This document shows, piece by piece, positions 25,532 to 35,810 of a DNA stretch of 64,000 nucleotides (the stretch's first letter is position 1; every line of letters begins with the position of its first letter). The translations under genes were made by a program, and so were the position numbers. Source of the stretch: Levilactobacillus lindianensis (GTDB taxonomy: Bacteria > Bacillota > Bacilli > Lactobacillales > Lactobacillaceae); the NCBI RefSeq assembly GCF_003946095.1, contig NZ_RHOD01000009.1, forward strand, positions 1 to 64,000, read 5' to 3'. The notes under the pieces are model-generated. The model had not been told where the DNA came from and searched no databases. It saw nothing but the letters and a program-made list of their open reading frames with translations.

Positions 25532-26493
25532 TCATTTTCTCCTTTATCGTTAGCCACTAACTCATCGAGTTCATGGATAACTTGGTCGATCTCGGCTTGG
25601 TCCTTGGCCGAAGCCCCACTGGCTAGCGCGTGTCCGCCCCCGCCATGAGCCTTCGCCAATCCATTGATAGATGGGCCCTTAGACCGTAACCGAATCCGGT
25701 ACGTATGATCTTTTGATTCGACAAAAATTGCCCAAGCAACCACCGTCGTGATCTTACCCGGCAGTGGCACCACCGCAGACGTTGAGTCCCCGGTGCCCAG
25801 GCCGAAGGGTTCCACCACTTCGTCACTGAGCTTCAGGTAAGCCGCCCCACTCGGTAAAATCGTTAGGTTCTGATAAACATATGCCGATAGTTTAGCCACG
25901 GCCGGTGACACTTCGTCTTCGGCTTGGTTGACCGTCGTTGCGGAGAAGTCATAGGTCATGAGCTTACCCGCAACGGCCATCGTGTTTGCTGAAGTGGCGG
26001 GATACATGAAACGTCCCGTATCCCCGACGATGCCGGCATACAGTAGTCGAGCGGCATCGTCTGGCATAACCAGATCAGTTTGATTAACGGCGAACCAGTC
26101 ATAAATGATTTCGGACGTGCTAGACGCCTGGTCTAAGACCCATTGAAGATCTCCAAAGGCATCCTCATTAGGATGATGATCAATCTTAATCACCTCAGCC
26201 CCAGTCTGCCAGCGTTCATCGTCGACCCGTGGTTGATTGGCGGTATCCACAACAATAACCAACGCATCCTGATAGACGTCATCGCTTACGTCCTGGTCGG
26301 CCTGACCCATCCAGTCGAGTCCTGGATAGTGTTTGCCCACCGCATAGATGGCTTTCTCCGGAAAACTAGCACGGAGAATGTCCCGTAAAGCCAGCTGAGC
26401 CCCGATACAATCGGGATCTGGTCGTTGATGACGGTGAATAATAATTGTTTTAAATTTTTTAATTTGTTCTAAGATGGCAGCTTCAATAGCCAT
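25528..26493 (-). CDS. DHH/DHHA1 phosphoesterase, NrnA-like
   Basis: The 321-aa protein has an N-terminal DHH domain with HRHQRPDPDCIGAQLAL, a middle VVDTAN block and the DHH-type IDHHPN motif, plus a C-terminal DHHA1 domain with GGGGHALASGA. This matches NrnA/YtqI, which degrades short RNA oligomers (nanoRNA) and dephosphorylates pAp; a c-di-AMP-related phosphodiesterase is an alternative within the same family. First gene of a two-gene operon with the helicase, a logical pairing for RNA turnover. Confidence 0.88.
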   Translation of the reverse strand: MAIEAAILEQIKKFKTIIIHRHQRPDPDCIGAQLALRDILRASFPEKAIYAVGKHYPGLDWMGQADQDVSDDVYQDALVIVVDTANQPRVDDERWQTGAEVIKIDHHPNEDAFGDLQWVLDQASSTSEIIYDWFAVNQTDLVMPDDAARLLYAGIVGDTGRFMYPATSANTMAVAGKLMTYDFSATTVNQAEDEVSPAVAKLSAYVYQNLTILPSGAAYLKLSDEVVEPFGLGTGDSTSAVVPLPGKITTVVAWAIFVESKDHTYRIRLRSKGPSINGLAKAHGGGGHALASGASAKDQAEIDQVIHELDELVANDKGENE

Positions 26494-26551
26494 AAATGTT
26501 CACCCATTCTCTATCCGATTTGTCGACCTAATCGCGTCGATACCGCGTTTC

Positions 26552-26580
26552 AGTATACAAGTTTTACGGGGTAATATCAA
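26552..26580 (-). promoter_or_regulatory. Predicted promoter of the nrnA-cshB operon
   Basis: TTGATA (26580-26575), 17-nt spacer, TATACT (26557-26552) on the minus strand. Confidence 0.7.
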
Positions 26581-26590
26581 AGGAAGTCGA

Positions 26591-27706
26591 TCATTTTACC
26601 GGATGATCGTCAAATAAGGGAAGTGTGATGTTCTCGAAGGCCAATGGCGCTAGCCCCGTCAACGTAATTCCCAGGAGCCGAACTTCCTCATCGGATCGGG
26701 CCACCTCGTGGTAAATTTCTAAGGCCAAGTCATAGTAAGTCTCGGCATCATTAGCGATAAAGTCTGCTTGCGTCACCCGCCGTGTCACCGTATTGAACTC
26801 ACTATCCCGCAGTTTCAGTACCAGGGTCTTACCATGCCGCTGTTTCTGCCGCATGGTTGCGGCCACAAGATTGGCGAGATATTGTAACTGCGCCTCCACT
26901 TCGCCCAAAGTGGTCAGGGGCGGGCCATAGGTGCGCTCCTTGCCAATGGATTTGCGTTCCCGCTGATATTCAACCGGTCGGTCATCGATTCCCCGAACCC
27001 GCTGGTAGAGGATATAGCCGAATTTACCAAAGTCATGAATCAAACTCAGCTGACTGCGCTGGTAAAGGTCGGCGCCATTGTGAATGCCGAGATCATACAT
27101 CTTGGGCACAGTCTTCTTCCCCACGCCCCGAAACCGTTCAATCGGTAGTGCCATCAGAAAGTCATGGGCTTCTTCGGGCATGATGACACTGACCCCCACC
27201 GGCTTGCGAAAGTCCGAAGCCTCTTTAGCCAGAAACTTACTGTAGGAAATCCCCGTTGAACAGGTCAGATGGGTCTGATCAAAGATTTCCGTCTGAATGG
27301 CATGCGCCACCTGAACCGCCGAATGTAAATGATGCTTATTCTCGGTCACATCCAGGTAGGCTTCATCGAAGGCCACCGTTTCAATCTTGTCGGTATATTC
27401 ATGGAAAATGGCGTGAATCTGGTCCGACACCTGCCGATATAACGGAAAGTTGGGCGTCTGGAAGATTGCCTTAGGACTCAGCTTAAGGGCCTCACTCGCA
27501 CTCATCGCGGAATGGACCCCGGCCTGCCGTGCCACATAGTTGGCAGTCGCCACTACCCCACGGCCCCCGGTCTTACGGGGGTCTTGGGCAATGATCAGGG
27601 GGTGGCCTTTGAATTCGGGATGGTCCCGCTCCTCAATCGAAGCATAAAAGGCATCCATGTCGACGTGGATAATCTTACGTTGCTTCTGTTGATCGGTCGG
27701 TTCCAT
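26591..27706 (-). CDS. dinB: DNA polymerase IV (translesion polymerase)
   Basis: Y-family polymerase of 371 aa. Motifs: [15 protein letters not shown] (first catalytic Asp), the [14 protein letters not shown] finger segment, and [12 protein letters not shown] (catalytic Asp-Glu). Palm, finger, thumb and little-finger regions are all present. The C-terminal TLPLFDD resembles a sliding-clamp-binding peptide. Start at 27706 with a GGGGG-type site. The promoter overlaps a LexA-like palindrome, indicating SOS control. Confidence 0.96.
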   Translation of the reverse strand: MEPTDQQKQRKIIHVDMDAFYASIEERDHPEFKGHPLIIAQDPRKTGGRGVVATANYVARQAGVHSAMSASEALKLSPKAIFQTPNFPLYRQVSDQIHAIFHEYTDKIETVAFDEAYLDVTENKHHLHSAVQVAHAIQTEIFDQTHLTCSTGISYSKFLAKEASDFRKPVGVSVIMPEEAHDFLMALPIERFRGVGKKTVPKMYDLGIHNGADLYQRSQLSLIHDFGKFGYILYQRVRGIDDRPVEYQRERKSIGKERTYGPPLTTLGEVEAQLQYLANLVAATMRQKQRHGKTLVLKLRDSEFNTVTRRVTQADFIANDAETYYDLALEIYHEVARSDEEVRLLGITLTGLAPLAFENITLPLFDDHPVK

Positions 27707-27744
27707 TCGAATTCCCCCTTTCAGATCGGTGTATTAATACTTAA

Positions 27745-27773
27745 ATTATATCCAAACATACGTTTGCCGGCAA
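27745..27773 (-). promoter_or_regulatory. dinB promoter with LexA-like box in the spacer
   Basis: TTGCCG (27773-27768), 17-nt spacer, perfect TATAAT (27750-27745) on the minus strand. The spacer holds CAAACGTATGTTTG (27766-27753), a perfect palindrome resembling the Firmicute DinR/LexA box (CGAAC-N4-GTTCG). A repressor there would block polymerase directly. Confidence 0.75.
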
Positions 27774-27807
27774 TGAAAATGTTTGTCACCATTGGGATTT
27801 TTAGGCG

Positions 27808-27840
27808 AAAAAAAACGACCTCCAATTAAACGGGGTCGTT
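27808..27840 (-). terminator. yajC terminator
   Basis: AACGACC/GGTCGTT stem followed by eight T on the minus strand, just after the yajC stop codon. Confidence 0.88.
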
Positions 27841-27848
27841 AGAAGTGC

Positions 27849-28271
27849 TTATTCAGCGTCGCTGTCGGAGTCAGACTTTTCAACATCGTCAGTCTTGGCT
27901 TCAGCATCAGTTGATTCTGCTGGGGCTTCTTCAGCTTCTTTGGCTGCAGGTGCTGCAACGGCTTGTGGGCCTTGTGCAGAAACGGCAGAAATCGCCCGCA
28001 GGTCAAACGTCAAGAAGATCCCGTCACAATCAAGGGTAGCGGTCTTGTCGGTGTCGTTGATTTCATCAATAACCCCGTGTAAACGGCCGATGGTAACGAC
28101 GTGGTCACCCTTCTTTAATTGGCTCATCATTTCGCGGTGCTTCTTTTGTTGCTTTTGTTGTGGACGCACCATGATAAAGTACATCAAAACTAAAAATACA
28201 ACTAAAATTGCAATGGTTGGTAATGAACTGCCCTTAGCAGCAGCAACTGTTAAATTTCCAAACACACTCAT
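27849..28271 (-). CDS. yajC: Preprotein translocase accessory subunit YajC
   Basis: The 140-aa single-pass membrane protein associates with the Sec translocon through SecDF. The N-terminal helix (PTIAILVVFLVLMYFIMVRPQQKQQKK) and the following small domain (LKKGDHVVTIGRLHGVIDEI) are diagnostic. Residues about 105-140 form an Ala/Glu/Asp-rich acidic tail (EEAPAESTDAEAKTDDVEKSDSDSDAE) beyond the usual family length. It follows ruvB after about 100 nt. Confidence 0.92.
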   Translation of the reverse strand: MSVFGNLTVAAAKGSSLPTIAILVVFLVLMYFIMVRPQQKQQKKHREMMSQLKKGDHVVTIGRLHGVIDEINDTDKTATLDCDGIFLTFDLRAISAVSAQGPQAVAAPAAKEAEEAPAESTDAEAKTDDVEKSDSDSDAE

Positions 28272-28373
28272 TCACTCCTTCATTTCATCTCTATTGAACA
28301 ACTCTACCAGAATCAAGAGATTCCGTCCAATTATTTCTAAAAGAACCACAATTGGTCGGTTTCCCTGACCCGA

Positions 28374-29393
28374 TCAATCACGATGGGGCATCTCAATGCC
28401 GAGATGTTCATAGCCGGCAGCGGTGACAACTCGCCCACGCGCCGTTCGTTTCAAATAACCCCGTTGTAAGAGGTACGGCTCATACATTGCGGCCACGGTC
28501 TCTGTCTCCTCACCCACGTTGGCAGCTAACGTTCCAAGGCCCACGGGCCCGCCGTCGTAGTAGTCAATCATGGTGCGCAGTAACTTGATATCCGTGCTGT
28601 CTAACCCCGCCGAATCCACACGCAGTAGGTTCAAGGCGTGATCAACAATTGCCACATCAATCGTCGAGTGATCGGGCGACACCTCGGCAAAGTCACGGAT
28701 CCGCTTTAACAAGCGGTTGGCGATCCGTGGCGTCCCTCGAGAACGCAAAGCAATCTCGTGTGCCCCTTCAGTGGCAATCGTGGTGTTAAAGATGGCGGCC
28801 GATCGCTGCACAATCTCCTGAAGATCCTCCGTGCGATAGTAAGCCATGTGTTCCACGATCCCAAATCGATCCCGAAGTGGCGCCGACAAGAGACCTGCCC
28901 GTGTCGTTGCCCCAATTAAGGTAAAGGGTGGCAACGGGAAGTGCACTGGATGGGCGGTTGGTCCCTGACCAACCACAATGTCAATATAGAAGTCTTCCAT
29001 TGCCGAGTACAACATTTCCTCAACAATCTTCGGCAAACGGTGAATTTCATCAATAAAGAGAATGTCGCCAGGTTGGAGTTCATTTAAGAGTGCCACCAAA
29101 TCCCCTGGCTTCTCGATTGCCGGTCCGCTGGTCGTGCGAATCTGCACGCCCATTTCGTTGGCAATCACCATCGCCATGGTGGTCTTTCCTAGTCCAGGAG
29201 GCCCGTACAACAGGACGTGGTCCAATGACTCTTCCCGTTGTTTAGCGGCCTGAATGTAAACCCGGAGCTCATGCTTAATCGGATCCTGACCGATGTATTG
29301 TTGCAGGGTCTGGGGACGCAGAGACTTTTCAATCGAATCCTCCCCTTCATCGGCGGGTTCCGGTGAGACTAGTCGTTCGTCATCATCAGCCAT
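28374..29393 (-). CDS. ruvB: Holliday-junction branch-migration ATPase RuvB
   Basis: AAA+ motor of 339 aa. Walker [12 protein letters not shown], Walker [10 protein letters not shown], sensor region [19 protein letters not shown], and the C-terminal winged helix are all visible. With RuvA it drives branch migration in recombination repair. Start with AAAGGAGG seven bases upstream, 21 nt after ruvA. Confidence 0.97.
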   Translation of the reverse strand: MADDDERLVSPEPADEGEDSIEKSLRPQTLQQYIGQDPIKHELRVYIQAAKQREESLDHVLLYGPPGLGKTTMAMVIANEMGVQIRTTSGPAIEKPGDLVALLNELQPGDILFIDEIHRLPKIVEEMLYSAMEDFYIDIVVGQGPTAHPVHFPLPPFTLIGATTRAGLLSAPLRDRFGIVEHMAYYRTEDLQEIVQRSAAIFNTTIATEGAHEIALRSRGTPRIANRLLKRIRDFAEVSPDHSTIDVAIVDHALNLLRVDSAGLDSTDIKLLRTMIDYYDGGPVGLGTLAANVGEETETVAAMYEPYLLQRGYLKRTARGRVVTAAGYEHLGIEMPHRD

Positions 29394-29414
29394 GTTCGTG
29401 GCCTCCTTTCAGTT

Positions 29415-30020
29415 TTACTTGGTCAGCAGGCGTAAGCCCTCACTGAGATAATCGTTGGTATTGCTTCCCGCAAATTGTTTGAGCTTAGGCGTGATCTTCT
29501 TGATCGCCGCTGCCCGATAGCCCAGAGCATCCAGGGCCGCTAAAGCGTCGCTGAGTTCTGGACTGACGTTGCCATCACCCGCTACCTCTGGGGTAAAGAG
29601 ATCTTGGCTAGCTGGTGCGGCCAGATCGTCAAGCTTGCCCTGCAGGTCCAAGACAATCTGCCCGGCCGTCTTCTTACCCACTCCAGGAAACTTCGTGAGA
29701 AAACTGACATCATTGGTCCGAATGGCTTGCATCAGGCCTTGGTGGTCGGGATTAGCCAAGATGGCCAAGGCACTCTTGGGTCCAATACCATTAACATTAA
29801 TTAATTTCAAGAATAGTTGTTTTTCATCATAATCGGCAAAACCATACAGCGTCTGGGCCGAATCACTCACCGCCTGGTAAACGTAGACCGTCACGGGGGT
29901 CGTTCCCACCTGATAACGGTATGGGTTGGCGGTATTGACTAGGTAGCCAACGCCATTCACGTCGATAACCACGTGTGTCGGGGTGACCGCCGTGATGGTG
30001 CCATGAAGGTATTCATACAT
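29415..30020 (-). CDS. ruvA: Holliday-junction-binding protein RuvA
   Basis: The 201-aa tetrameric junction-binding subunit has the OB-fold N-terminus MYEYLHGTITAVTPTHVVIDVNGVGY, helix-hairpin-helix segments (NVNGIGPKSALAIL and FPGVGKKTAGQIV), and the C-terminal RuvB-contacting domain (LDALGYRAAAIKK). Start with AAAGGAG upstream. A LexA-like box lies immediately upstream. Confidence 0.97.
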   Translation of the reverse strand: MYEYLHGTITAVTPTHVVIDVNGVGYLVNTANPYRYQVGTTPVTVYVYQAVSDSAQTLYGFADYDEKQLFLKLINVNGIGPKSALAILANPDHQGLMQAIRTNDVSFLTKFPGVGKKTAGQIVLDLQGKLDDLAAPASQDLFTPEVAGDGNVSPELSDALAALDALGYRAAAIKKITPKLKQFAGSNTNDYLSEGLRLLTK

Positions 30021-30041
30021 GAGGCGTCTCTTCTCCTTTAG

Positions 30042-30055
30042 GAAACATATGTTTG
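30042..30055. promoter_or_regulatory. LexA-like SOS box upstream of ruvA
   Basis: GAAACATATGTTTG is a near-perfect palindrome of the DinR/LexA type, 22 bp before the ruvA ATG. An extended -10 (TGGTACAAT, about 30073-30065 on the minus strand) lies just upstream, so the box would overlap the transcription start. This gives ruvAB SOS control independent of mutSL. Confidence 0.75.
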
Positions 30056-30095
30056 CTTCTCAAATTGTACCACATTGTCGGCAACTGCGGCAGGG

Positions 30096-32096
30096 TTATT
30101 CCCCCCAGTCGTCGCCACTGTGGTGCGGATCTTGAATTCGCTTGAAGAGTCGTTGTAAGTCCTGATCCGTAAAGTGAACCAGAACTGGCCGGCCGTGAGG
30201 ACAATTAAACGGGTTCTCGGCAGTTGCCAACTTAACCAGTAAGGCCCGTGCCTGCTGATCGTCCAGATGGTGGTTGGCCTTGATGGCCCGTTTACAACTC
30301 ATCATGATAGCCGTCTTCTCCCGAAAGGCTGCCACTGAGATCTTCCCATCCTTTAGGACCCAGTCGACCATCTCTTTAATCGTATCTTCCTCTTGTCCCG
30401 CCTTGAACCAGGTTGGATGCTCGTGAACGATGAAACTATTCGGTCCAAACGATTCCAACCGCACCCCGACACTGGCTAACGTTTCCAAATGAGCGTTGAG
30501 ATCCAAGACATCAGTCGTGGGATAATCCAAGACGATCGGCACGAGTAGCCGTTGCTCATCATCACTGACCTCACCGATCGCCTGGCGATAGTACTCGTAA
30601 TTAACGCGTTCCTGAGCGGCATGTTGGTCAATCAGGTAGAGTCCCTCATCGGCCTCCGCCAACAGATAGGTCCCGTGAACCTGTCCTAAATACCGTAGCT
30701 TAGGAAAGCGCGGCACGTCGGGATCGGGTTCCGGCGCTGTTAAGGGCTGACTCGCCACCGGCTGTTCTGCCGAATGACCGCTACCTAGTGGCGCCGCCGG
30801 TTGTTCCTGTCGATACTTCTCGTCAAAGGCCTTCAGCTCTGGTGTTGAAAAGTCCGAACGTTGGTGGACCACCACGGGTTCTACTGGCACCTCTTCCGGT
30901 GTTTGTAAGGGTTGTGGCCCCTTATCTGCCGGTGTTGACACCGTTGGTTGGTTAGGTGATGCGGTGAGCGTCGATTCCGCTCGTTCCGCCGGCGTTGGTG
31001 CGGCATGTAACGGATACTTCGTTGAGGCATCATTTAAGGCCATAATCAGTTGATCTGTGTGGTCGTCTTCCCGCTTCTTCTGCGGTAACTCTCCGTACGC
31101 ATCCGGAATCAAGTTTTCCCGTGAGAACCGATCGAACACGGTCTTTTGAATCAATTGTGTCAATTCGGGTTCCTGACTGATACGGACTTCTTGTTTCGTG
31201 GGATGAACGTTCACGTCCACTAAGAGGGGATCCATCGTAATCGTCAGAACGGCAATGGGATAACGTCCCACCATGAGTTTCGACCCATAGCCGGCTATTA
31301 AGGCTTTACTCAACTGAAAGTTATGAATGAACCGTCCGTTAAGCAGAATCGAAATGTACTGCCGACTAGCCCGGGTCAGTTCTGGTAGGCTGACGTAACC
31401 AGCCACCTTGAAGTCTGAATTGTCACCCTTAATGGCTACCATCTTGCGCGCACTTTGTACGCCATAGATCCCGGCAATCACCTGCTGGAGGTCACCGCGC
31501 CCCGCCGTCCGGGTTAGTTCTCGGCCATTGTGAACCAGTGAAAAGGCAATCTCTGGATAGCTCAAGGCCAATCGATTGACGATATCGGTAATCCGTGCCA
31601 ATTCGGTAGCCGGTGACTTGAGATATTTCAAGCGTGCCGGCACGTTACCAAAGAGATCCTTGACCGTGACCGTCGTCCCCTTGCGAGCTTCGGCGGCGCT
31701 ATGGTCTTGGATGATACCCCCAACATTATGAATCATGGTCCCGACCCCGCCGGTTGACGTCGTCAACGTCACATCGGCCACAGAGGCAATACTAGGCAAA
31801 GCTTCACCCCGGAACCCTAAAGACTTGATGCGAAAGAGGTCTCGTCGATCGGTAATCTTACTGGTAGCGTGTCGTTTGAAGGCCATCTCGGTGTCTTCAT
31901 CCGCAATGCCATCCCCGTCATCGACGACGCTAATGCGCTTTAGCCCGGCCTCTTCCACCGTGATATCGATCTGCGTGCTGTGAGCATCCACGGCGTTTTC
32001 CACCAATTCTTTAACGACAGATGCTGGCCGTTCAACCACTTCACCCGCCGCAATTTGATCGGCCAATACCGAAGCCAGTTCATGAATCTTAGCCAT
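30096..32096 (-). CDS. mutL: DNA mismatch repair protein MutL
   Basis: The 666-aa GHKL ATPase and latent endonuclease. N-terminal ATPase motifs: [30 protein letters not shown] and [13 protein letters not shown] Pro/Ala-rich linker spans about residues 335-460. The C-terminal endonuclease motif [12 protein letters not shown] and the [11 protein letters not shown] zinc-site motif are present, so this is the nicking type of MutL found in organisms lacking MutH. 22 nt after mutS. Confidence 0.96.
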   Translation of the reverse strand: MAKIHELASVLADQIAAGEVVERPASVVKELVENAVDAHSTQIDITVEEAGLKRISVVDDGDGIADEDTEMAFKRHATSKITDRRDLFRIKSLGFRGEALPSIASVADVTLTTSTGGVGTMIHNVGGIIQDHSAAEARKGTTVTVKDLFGNVPARLKYLKSPATELARITDIVNRLALSYPEIAFSLVHNGRELTRTAGRGDLQQVIAGIYGVQSARKMVAIKGDNSDFKVAGYVSLPELTRASRQYISILLNGRFIHNFQLSKALIAGYGSKLMVGRYPIAVLTITMDPLLVDVNVHPTKQEVRISQEPELTQLIQKTVFDRFSRENLIPDAYGELPQKKREDDHTDQLIMALNDASTKYPLHAAPTPAERAESTLTASPNQPTVSTPADKGPQPLQTPEEVPVEPVVVHQRSDFSTPELKAFDEKYRQEQPAAPLGSGHSAEQPVASQPLTAPEPDPDVPRFPKLRYLGQVHGTYLLAEADEGLYLIDQHAAQERVNYEYYRQAIGEVSDDEQRLLVPIVLDYPTTDVLDLNAHLETLASVGVRLESFGPNSFIVHEHPTWFKAGQEEDTIKEMVDWVLKDGKISVAAFREKTAIMMSCKRAIKANHHLDDQQARALLVKLATAENPFNCPHGRPVLVHFTDQDLQRLFKRIQDPHHSGDDWGE

Positions 32097-32117
32097 TAGC
32101 GTTCCTTCCTTTCATCG

Positions 32118-34766
32118 CTATTTTGAGAGTTTTTGTTGCCATTTATAGACTTGACTCATGACGTCCATCGGTGTCATCCCCATCAGGTTTAGATGACTGA
32201 TCTGGTCAATCACCTTGGCCTGAGCTGGAGTAACCTCGGGTTCGTCTGTAAAGAGTGACAGCTGTTGATCATCCCCATCAGCTGGTGCCGGAGCTTCCTC
32301 ACTGGTAGCCGATGCCGTAACCGGTTCCGGTTTCTGCGCGGTCTCGACGGTTGTAGTGACCGCCGCTGACGTTGCCACAACCGGCTTCTCAGCTGCGGAT
32401 TCTTCGAGATCGGTCAAAATGACATCCGCCCGTTTCAACAGTTGTTCGGGCATCCCGGCTAGTTTAGCCACGTGAATCCCATAGGACTTATCGGCGGGAC
32501 CTGGTTGCATTTGATGTAAGAAGACCAGATCACCGTCCTGTTCGACAGCCCCCACGTGAACGTTACGGAGCTGCTTCAAGGAATCTTCTAGCGCCGTTAA
32601 TTCATGGTAGTGGGTTGAGAACAGCGTCTTGGCATGGACGCGATTGTGAACATATTCAATAATCGCTTGAGCCAAGGCCATCCCATCATAGGTCGCGGTC
32701 CCCCGCCCAATCTCATCGAAGAGAATGAGGCTGTTGGCGGTAGCGTGGCTAAGCGCTCGGTTGGCCTCTTGCATTTCCACCATGAAGGTACTTTGTCCGG
32801 AAATAAGGTCATCGGCGGCGCCAATTCGCGTGAAAATCTGGTCAAAGATTGGCATCTGTGCAGCCTCGGCTGGCACGAAACACCCCATCTGAGCCATGAT
32901 GACCGTGAGCGCCAGCTGACGCATGTAGGTACTCTTCCCGGACATGTTGGGCCCAGTAATTAGAAGAATATTGGTGTCATCGTTCATGCGAACGTCGTTG
33001 GGAACGTAAGATTGACGACCCAAGACTTTCTCAACAACCGGATGCCGACCCTGCTTAATCTCGAGGTCGTGACCAGGTACCAGTTCAGGTTTAACGAAAT
33101 GATAGTCCTCACTGACTACCGCAAAGCTTTGGAGAACATCCAGACTGGCGATGATCGCTGCTAACTTTTGCAGACGCTTGATAGCCTGCTTAACCGTCTC
33201 ACGTAAGGTGGCGAAGAGTTGGTACTCTAAGGCGACCGACTTTTCTTCGGCCTCTAAGATCAGGCGTTCTTTGTCTTTCAACTCTGGCGTTGAGAAGCGT
33301 TCGGCATTCGTCAACGTCTGTTTCCGTTCATAACGGTCCTTCGGTAGCTTGCTGAGGTTCACCTTGGTGACCTCAATGTAGTAACCAAAGACGTGGTTGT
33401 AGCCAATCTTCAAGTTGTTTATTCCCGTGACCTCGCGTTCATGGGCCTCTAACTCGGCTAACCAAGTTTTGCCGTGCCGCATAGCGTCACGGTATCGGTC
33501 TAGCTGTGCGTTATAGCCATCACGGATAACGCCCCCATCCGTCACGGACAAGGGAGGTTCAGGGACAATTGCCGCACGAATTGCCGCGGCCACGTCCTCG
33601 ACGGGATCCAGATGTGCGAGCGTTTCGTCAAAGACACTTTCACCTAAATCGGCAATCGTGTGTTCAATCTGTGGGACCTGTTCTAGAGACGTCTGTAACT
33701 GAATCAGGTCCCGACCATTGACACTCCCAAAGGCAACTCGACCGGCCAAGCGCTCCAAATCATAAACCTTGACCAATTCGGCCTGCAAGTTACTGCGCTC
33801 GAAGTAGTGATCTAACAGTACGCCAACCTTAGCTTGTCGTGTTTCGATGGCTTTCCGATCGATCAATGGTCGATCCAGCCACTGCTTGAGGAGTCGTCCC
33901 CCCATGGCCGTCTTGGTCTCATCCAGTAACCAGAGCAGCGTCCCAGATTTCTTTTTGGTCCGCAGGTTCTGAGTAATTTCCAGATTGGTCTGTGAAGAAT
34001 GGTCCATTTTCAAAAATGACGCCGGTTGATAGGCCACCGCCCGTTGTAAGTGCGCCAGGCTCCGCTTCTGTGTCACCGTCACGTAGGTCACCAAGACCGC
34101 CACCACGCGCTTGAGCGGAGCTGTCTTTAGGTCTTGTTGAACGTAACTCAATTCGGCGCTCTCCTGAACCTCGAGCTGCTTAGAAATCATCATGCCTAAC
34201 TGCTTCAAGCGATCTCGCAGTGTCTCAGGCACCGTCTCATCCACGACGACTTCCTTGGTCTGCAGGCCCATGAGTTCATTGACCACAGCATCGTCGCCCT
34301 GAATCTCAGCGGCCTTAAGTTCCCCCGTCGAGAGATCCGTATAGGCCAGACCATAGTTTGCCTGGCTAGTCATCGTTAGCGCTGTCAGATAGTTATTCCG
34401 TTTGGCACCAGCGGCACCGGTATCGGTTTGAGTACCCGGTGTGACCAGCTGAATGACCTCACGCTTCACCATACCCTTAGCTAACTTGGGATCCTCCATC
34501 TGTTCACAAATGGCGACCTTGTAGCCTTGATCCACGAGAATGTCGATATAGCTCTGAACCGCCTTGTGGGGCACCCCACACATAGGAATCGGGTTCTTCG
34601 CACTGTGACTTCGAGTCGTCAGGGTGAGCTCCAAGATCTGAGACCCCTTCACCGCATCCTCATTGAACATTTCATAAAAGTCCCCGAGTCGATAAAATAA
34701 AAAGGCATCCGGGTACTGATCTTTAATTTTCTGATATTGGGCCATCATGGGCGTCGTTTTCGTCAT
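32118..34766 (-). CDS. mutS: DNA mismatch repair protein MutS
   Basis: Mismatch-recognition ATPase of 882 aa. N-terminal mismatch-contact motif [13 protein letters not shown], Walker [14 protein letters not shown], Walker [14 protein letters not shown], and the FSTHYHEL switch region are seen. Near residue 840 a QQLSLF peptide matches a sliding-clamp-binding motif, inside an Ala/Glu/Pro-rich low-complexity tail. Start at 34766: the AAAGG site is about 14 nt away, slightly far, so an internal start a few codons in cannot be excluded. Confidence 0.95.
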   Translation of the reverse strand: MTKTTPMMAQYQKIKDQYPDAFLFYRLGDFYEMFNEDAVKGSQILELTLTTRSHSAKNPIPMCGVPHKAVQSYIDILVDQGYKVAICEQMEDPKLAKGMVKREVIQLVTPGTQTDTGAAGAKRNNYLTALTMTSQANYGLAYTDLSTGELKAAEIQGDDAVVNELMGLQTKEVVVDETVPETLRDRLKQLGMMISKQLEVQESAELSYVQQDLKTAPLKRVVAVLVTYVTVTQKRSLAHLQRAVAYQPASFLKMDHSSQTNLEITQNLRTKKKSGTLLWLLDETKTAMGGRLLKQWLDRPLIDRKAIETRQAKVGVLLDHYFERSNLQAELVKVYDLERLAGRVAFGSVNGRDLIQLQTSLEQVPQIEHTIADLGESVFDETLAHLDPVEDVAAAIRAAIVPEPPLSVTDGGVIRDGYNAQLDRYRDAMRHGKTWLAELEAHEREVTGINNLKIGYNHVFGYYIEVTKVNLSKLPKDRYERKQTLTNAERFSTPELKDKERLILEAEEKSVALEYQLFATLRETVKQAIKRLQKLAAIIASLDVLQSFAVVSEDYHFVKPELVPGHDLEIKQGRHPVVEKVLGRQSYVPNDVRMNDDTNILLITGPNMSGKSTYMRQLALTVIMAQMGCFVPAEAAQMPIFDQIFTRIGAADDLISGQSTFMVEMQEANRALSHATANSLILFDEIGRGTATYDGMALAQAIIEYVHNRVHAKTLFSTHYHELTALEDSLKQLRNVHVGAVEQDGDLVFLHQMQPGPADKSYGIHVAKLAGMPEQLLKRADVILTDLEESAAEKPVVATSAAVTTTVETAQKPEPVTASATSEEAPAPADGDDQQLSLFTDEPEVTPAQAKVIDQISHLNLMGMTPMDVMSQVYKWQQKLSK

Positions 34767-34793
34767 GAAAATTGGTTCATCCTTTCAGTAACT

Positions 34794-35591
34794 CTAGCTT
34801 TGGTACGGGTGTTGCGGGCTGATTAAGATCGGCCGGATTCGTGAGGCGTGACCAGTCTTATCGTTCAAGTCAATGACACAACCGGATAGGAGTCCTGCGC
34901 CCTTTTCTTGAACGGTATAACGTGTCGGCCGTTGGTTTTCAAAACGTTCGATCACACTGTCGGCCTGCATTCCAAGAACACTGTCGGCCGGACCGGTCAT
35001 CCCGACTTCCGTCAAGAAGGCCGTCCCGTGCTTCAACACTTGGGCATCACTGGTCTGAACGTGGGTATGAGTCCCCACCACCGCGGAGAGCTGACCGTCG
35101 TAGCGCATAGTAAAGGCCCGCTTCTCGCTGGTTGTCTCGGCATGGAAATCGACAAAAACAAAGTCGGTATCCAATTGGGGAAGGAGATCCTTCATGGTCG
35201 CAAAGGGATCATCCATGGGATTCATGAAGACCCGTCCTTGCATATTGACCACCGCTAAGACTTGCTGATTAACCTTAACCTTGGTCCAACCTTGCCCCGG
35301 GGTGTTATCTCCAGGAAAGTTGGCGGGCCGCACCAGACGATTGGCACTACCAATAAAATCGTAGAGTTCCGCGTTATCCCACGTATGGTTACCCATGGTG
35401 ACCACGTCGGCCCCGTCCTTCAACAGCTGCTTGTAAATACTCTGACTGATACCACGCCCAACTGGGGTTGAGTTTTCCCCATTGACGATGGTGACCTGGG
35501 GCTTTAAGTCCCGTTTTAATTGCGGCAGGTACTCATGAATCATAGCCACACCAATATTTCCAACAACGTCACCAACAAAAAGAATACGCAT
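34794..35591 (-). CDS. ymdB: YmdB-family metallophosphoesterase
   Basis: The 265-aa calcineurin-like phosphodiesterase starts MRILFVGDVVGNIG and has NGENS, GNHTWDN and HTHVQTSD metal-site motifs. In B. subtilis YmdB hydrolyses 2',3'-cyclic nucleotides and influences biofilm/motility choice, and lies next to rny as here. Start at 35591 with AGGGGA upstream; an in-frame ATG at 35648 would add a non-family N-terminus. Confidence 0.92.
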   Translation of the reverse strand: MRILFVGDVVGNIGVAMIHEYLPQLKRDLKPQVTIVNGENSTPVGRGISQSIYKQLLKDGADVVTMGNHTWDNAELYDFIGSANRLVRPANFPGDNTPGQGWTKVKVNQQVLAVVNMQGRVFMNPMDDPFATMKDLLPQLDTDFVFVDFHAETTSEKRAFTMRYDGQLSAVVGTHTHVQTSDAQVLKHGTAFLTEVGMTGPADSVLGMQADSVIERFENQRPTRYTVQEKGAGLLSGCVIDLNDKTGHASRIRPILISPQHPYQS

Positions 35592-35772
35592 CTTCGTTCC
35601 CCTATCTATGACCCCTATGGGTCCTGGTTGACCGGTCAATCCGATCATTTTTTCATTCTATTCAAGTCGGTTCGGCTCACCTAGCCACCACGGCTGGGCC
35701 GACGCGAACCACTTCGCTTAATTCTGTCAATTGCATACGGTCTATTTTACCATGGATTTACCCCAATGACGT

Positions 35773-35804
35773 AAAAAAGCTAGGACCGCAATTGGCCTAG
35801 CTTC
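35773..35804 (-). terminator. rny terminator
   Basis: AAGCTAGG/CCTAGCTT stem followed by T6 on the minus strand, immediately after the rny stop. The next gene, ymdB, therefore needs its own promoter or read-through. Confidence 0.88.
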
Positions 35805-35810
35805 TCTGAC

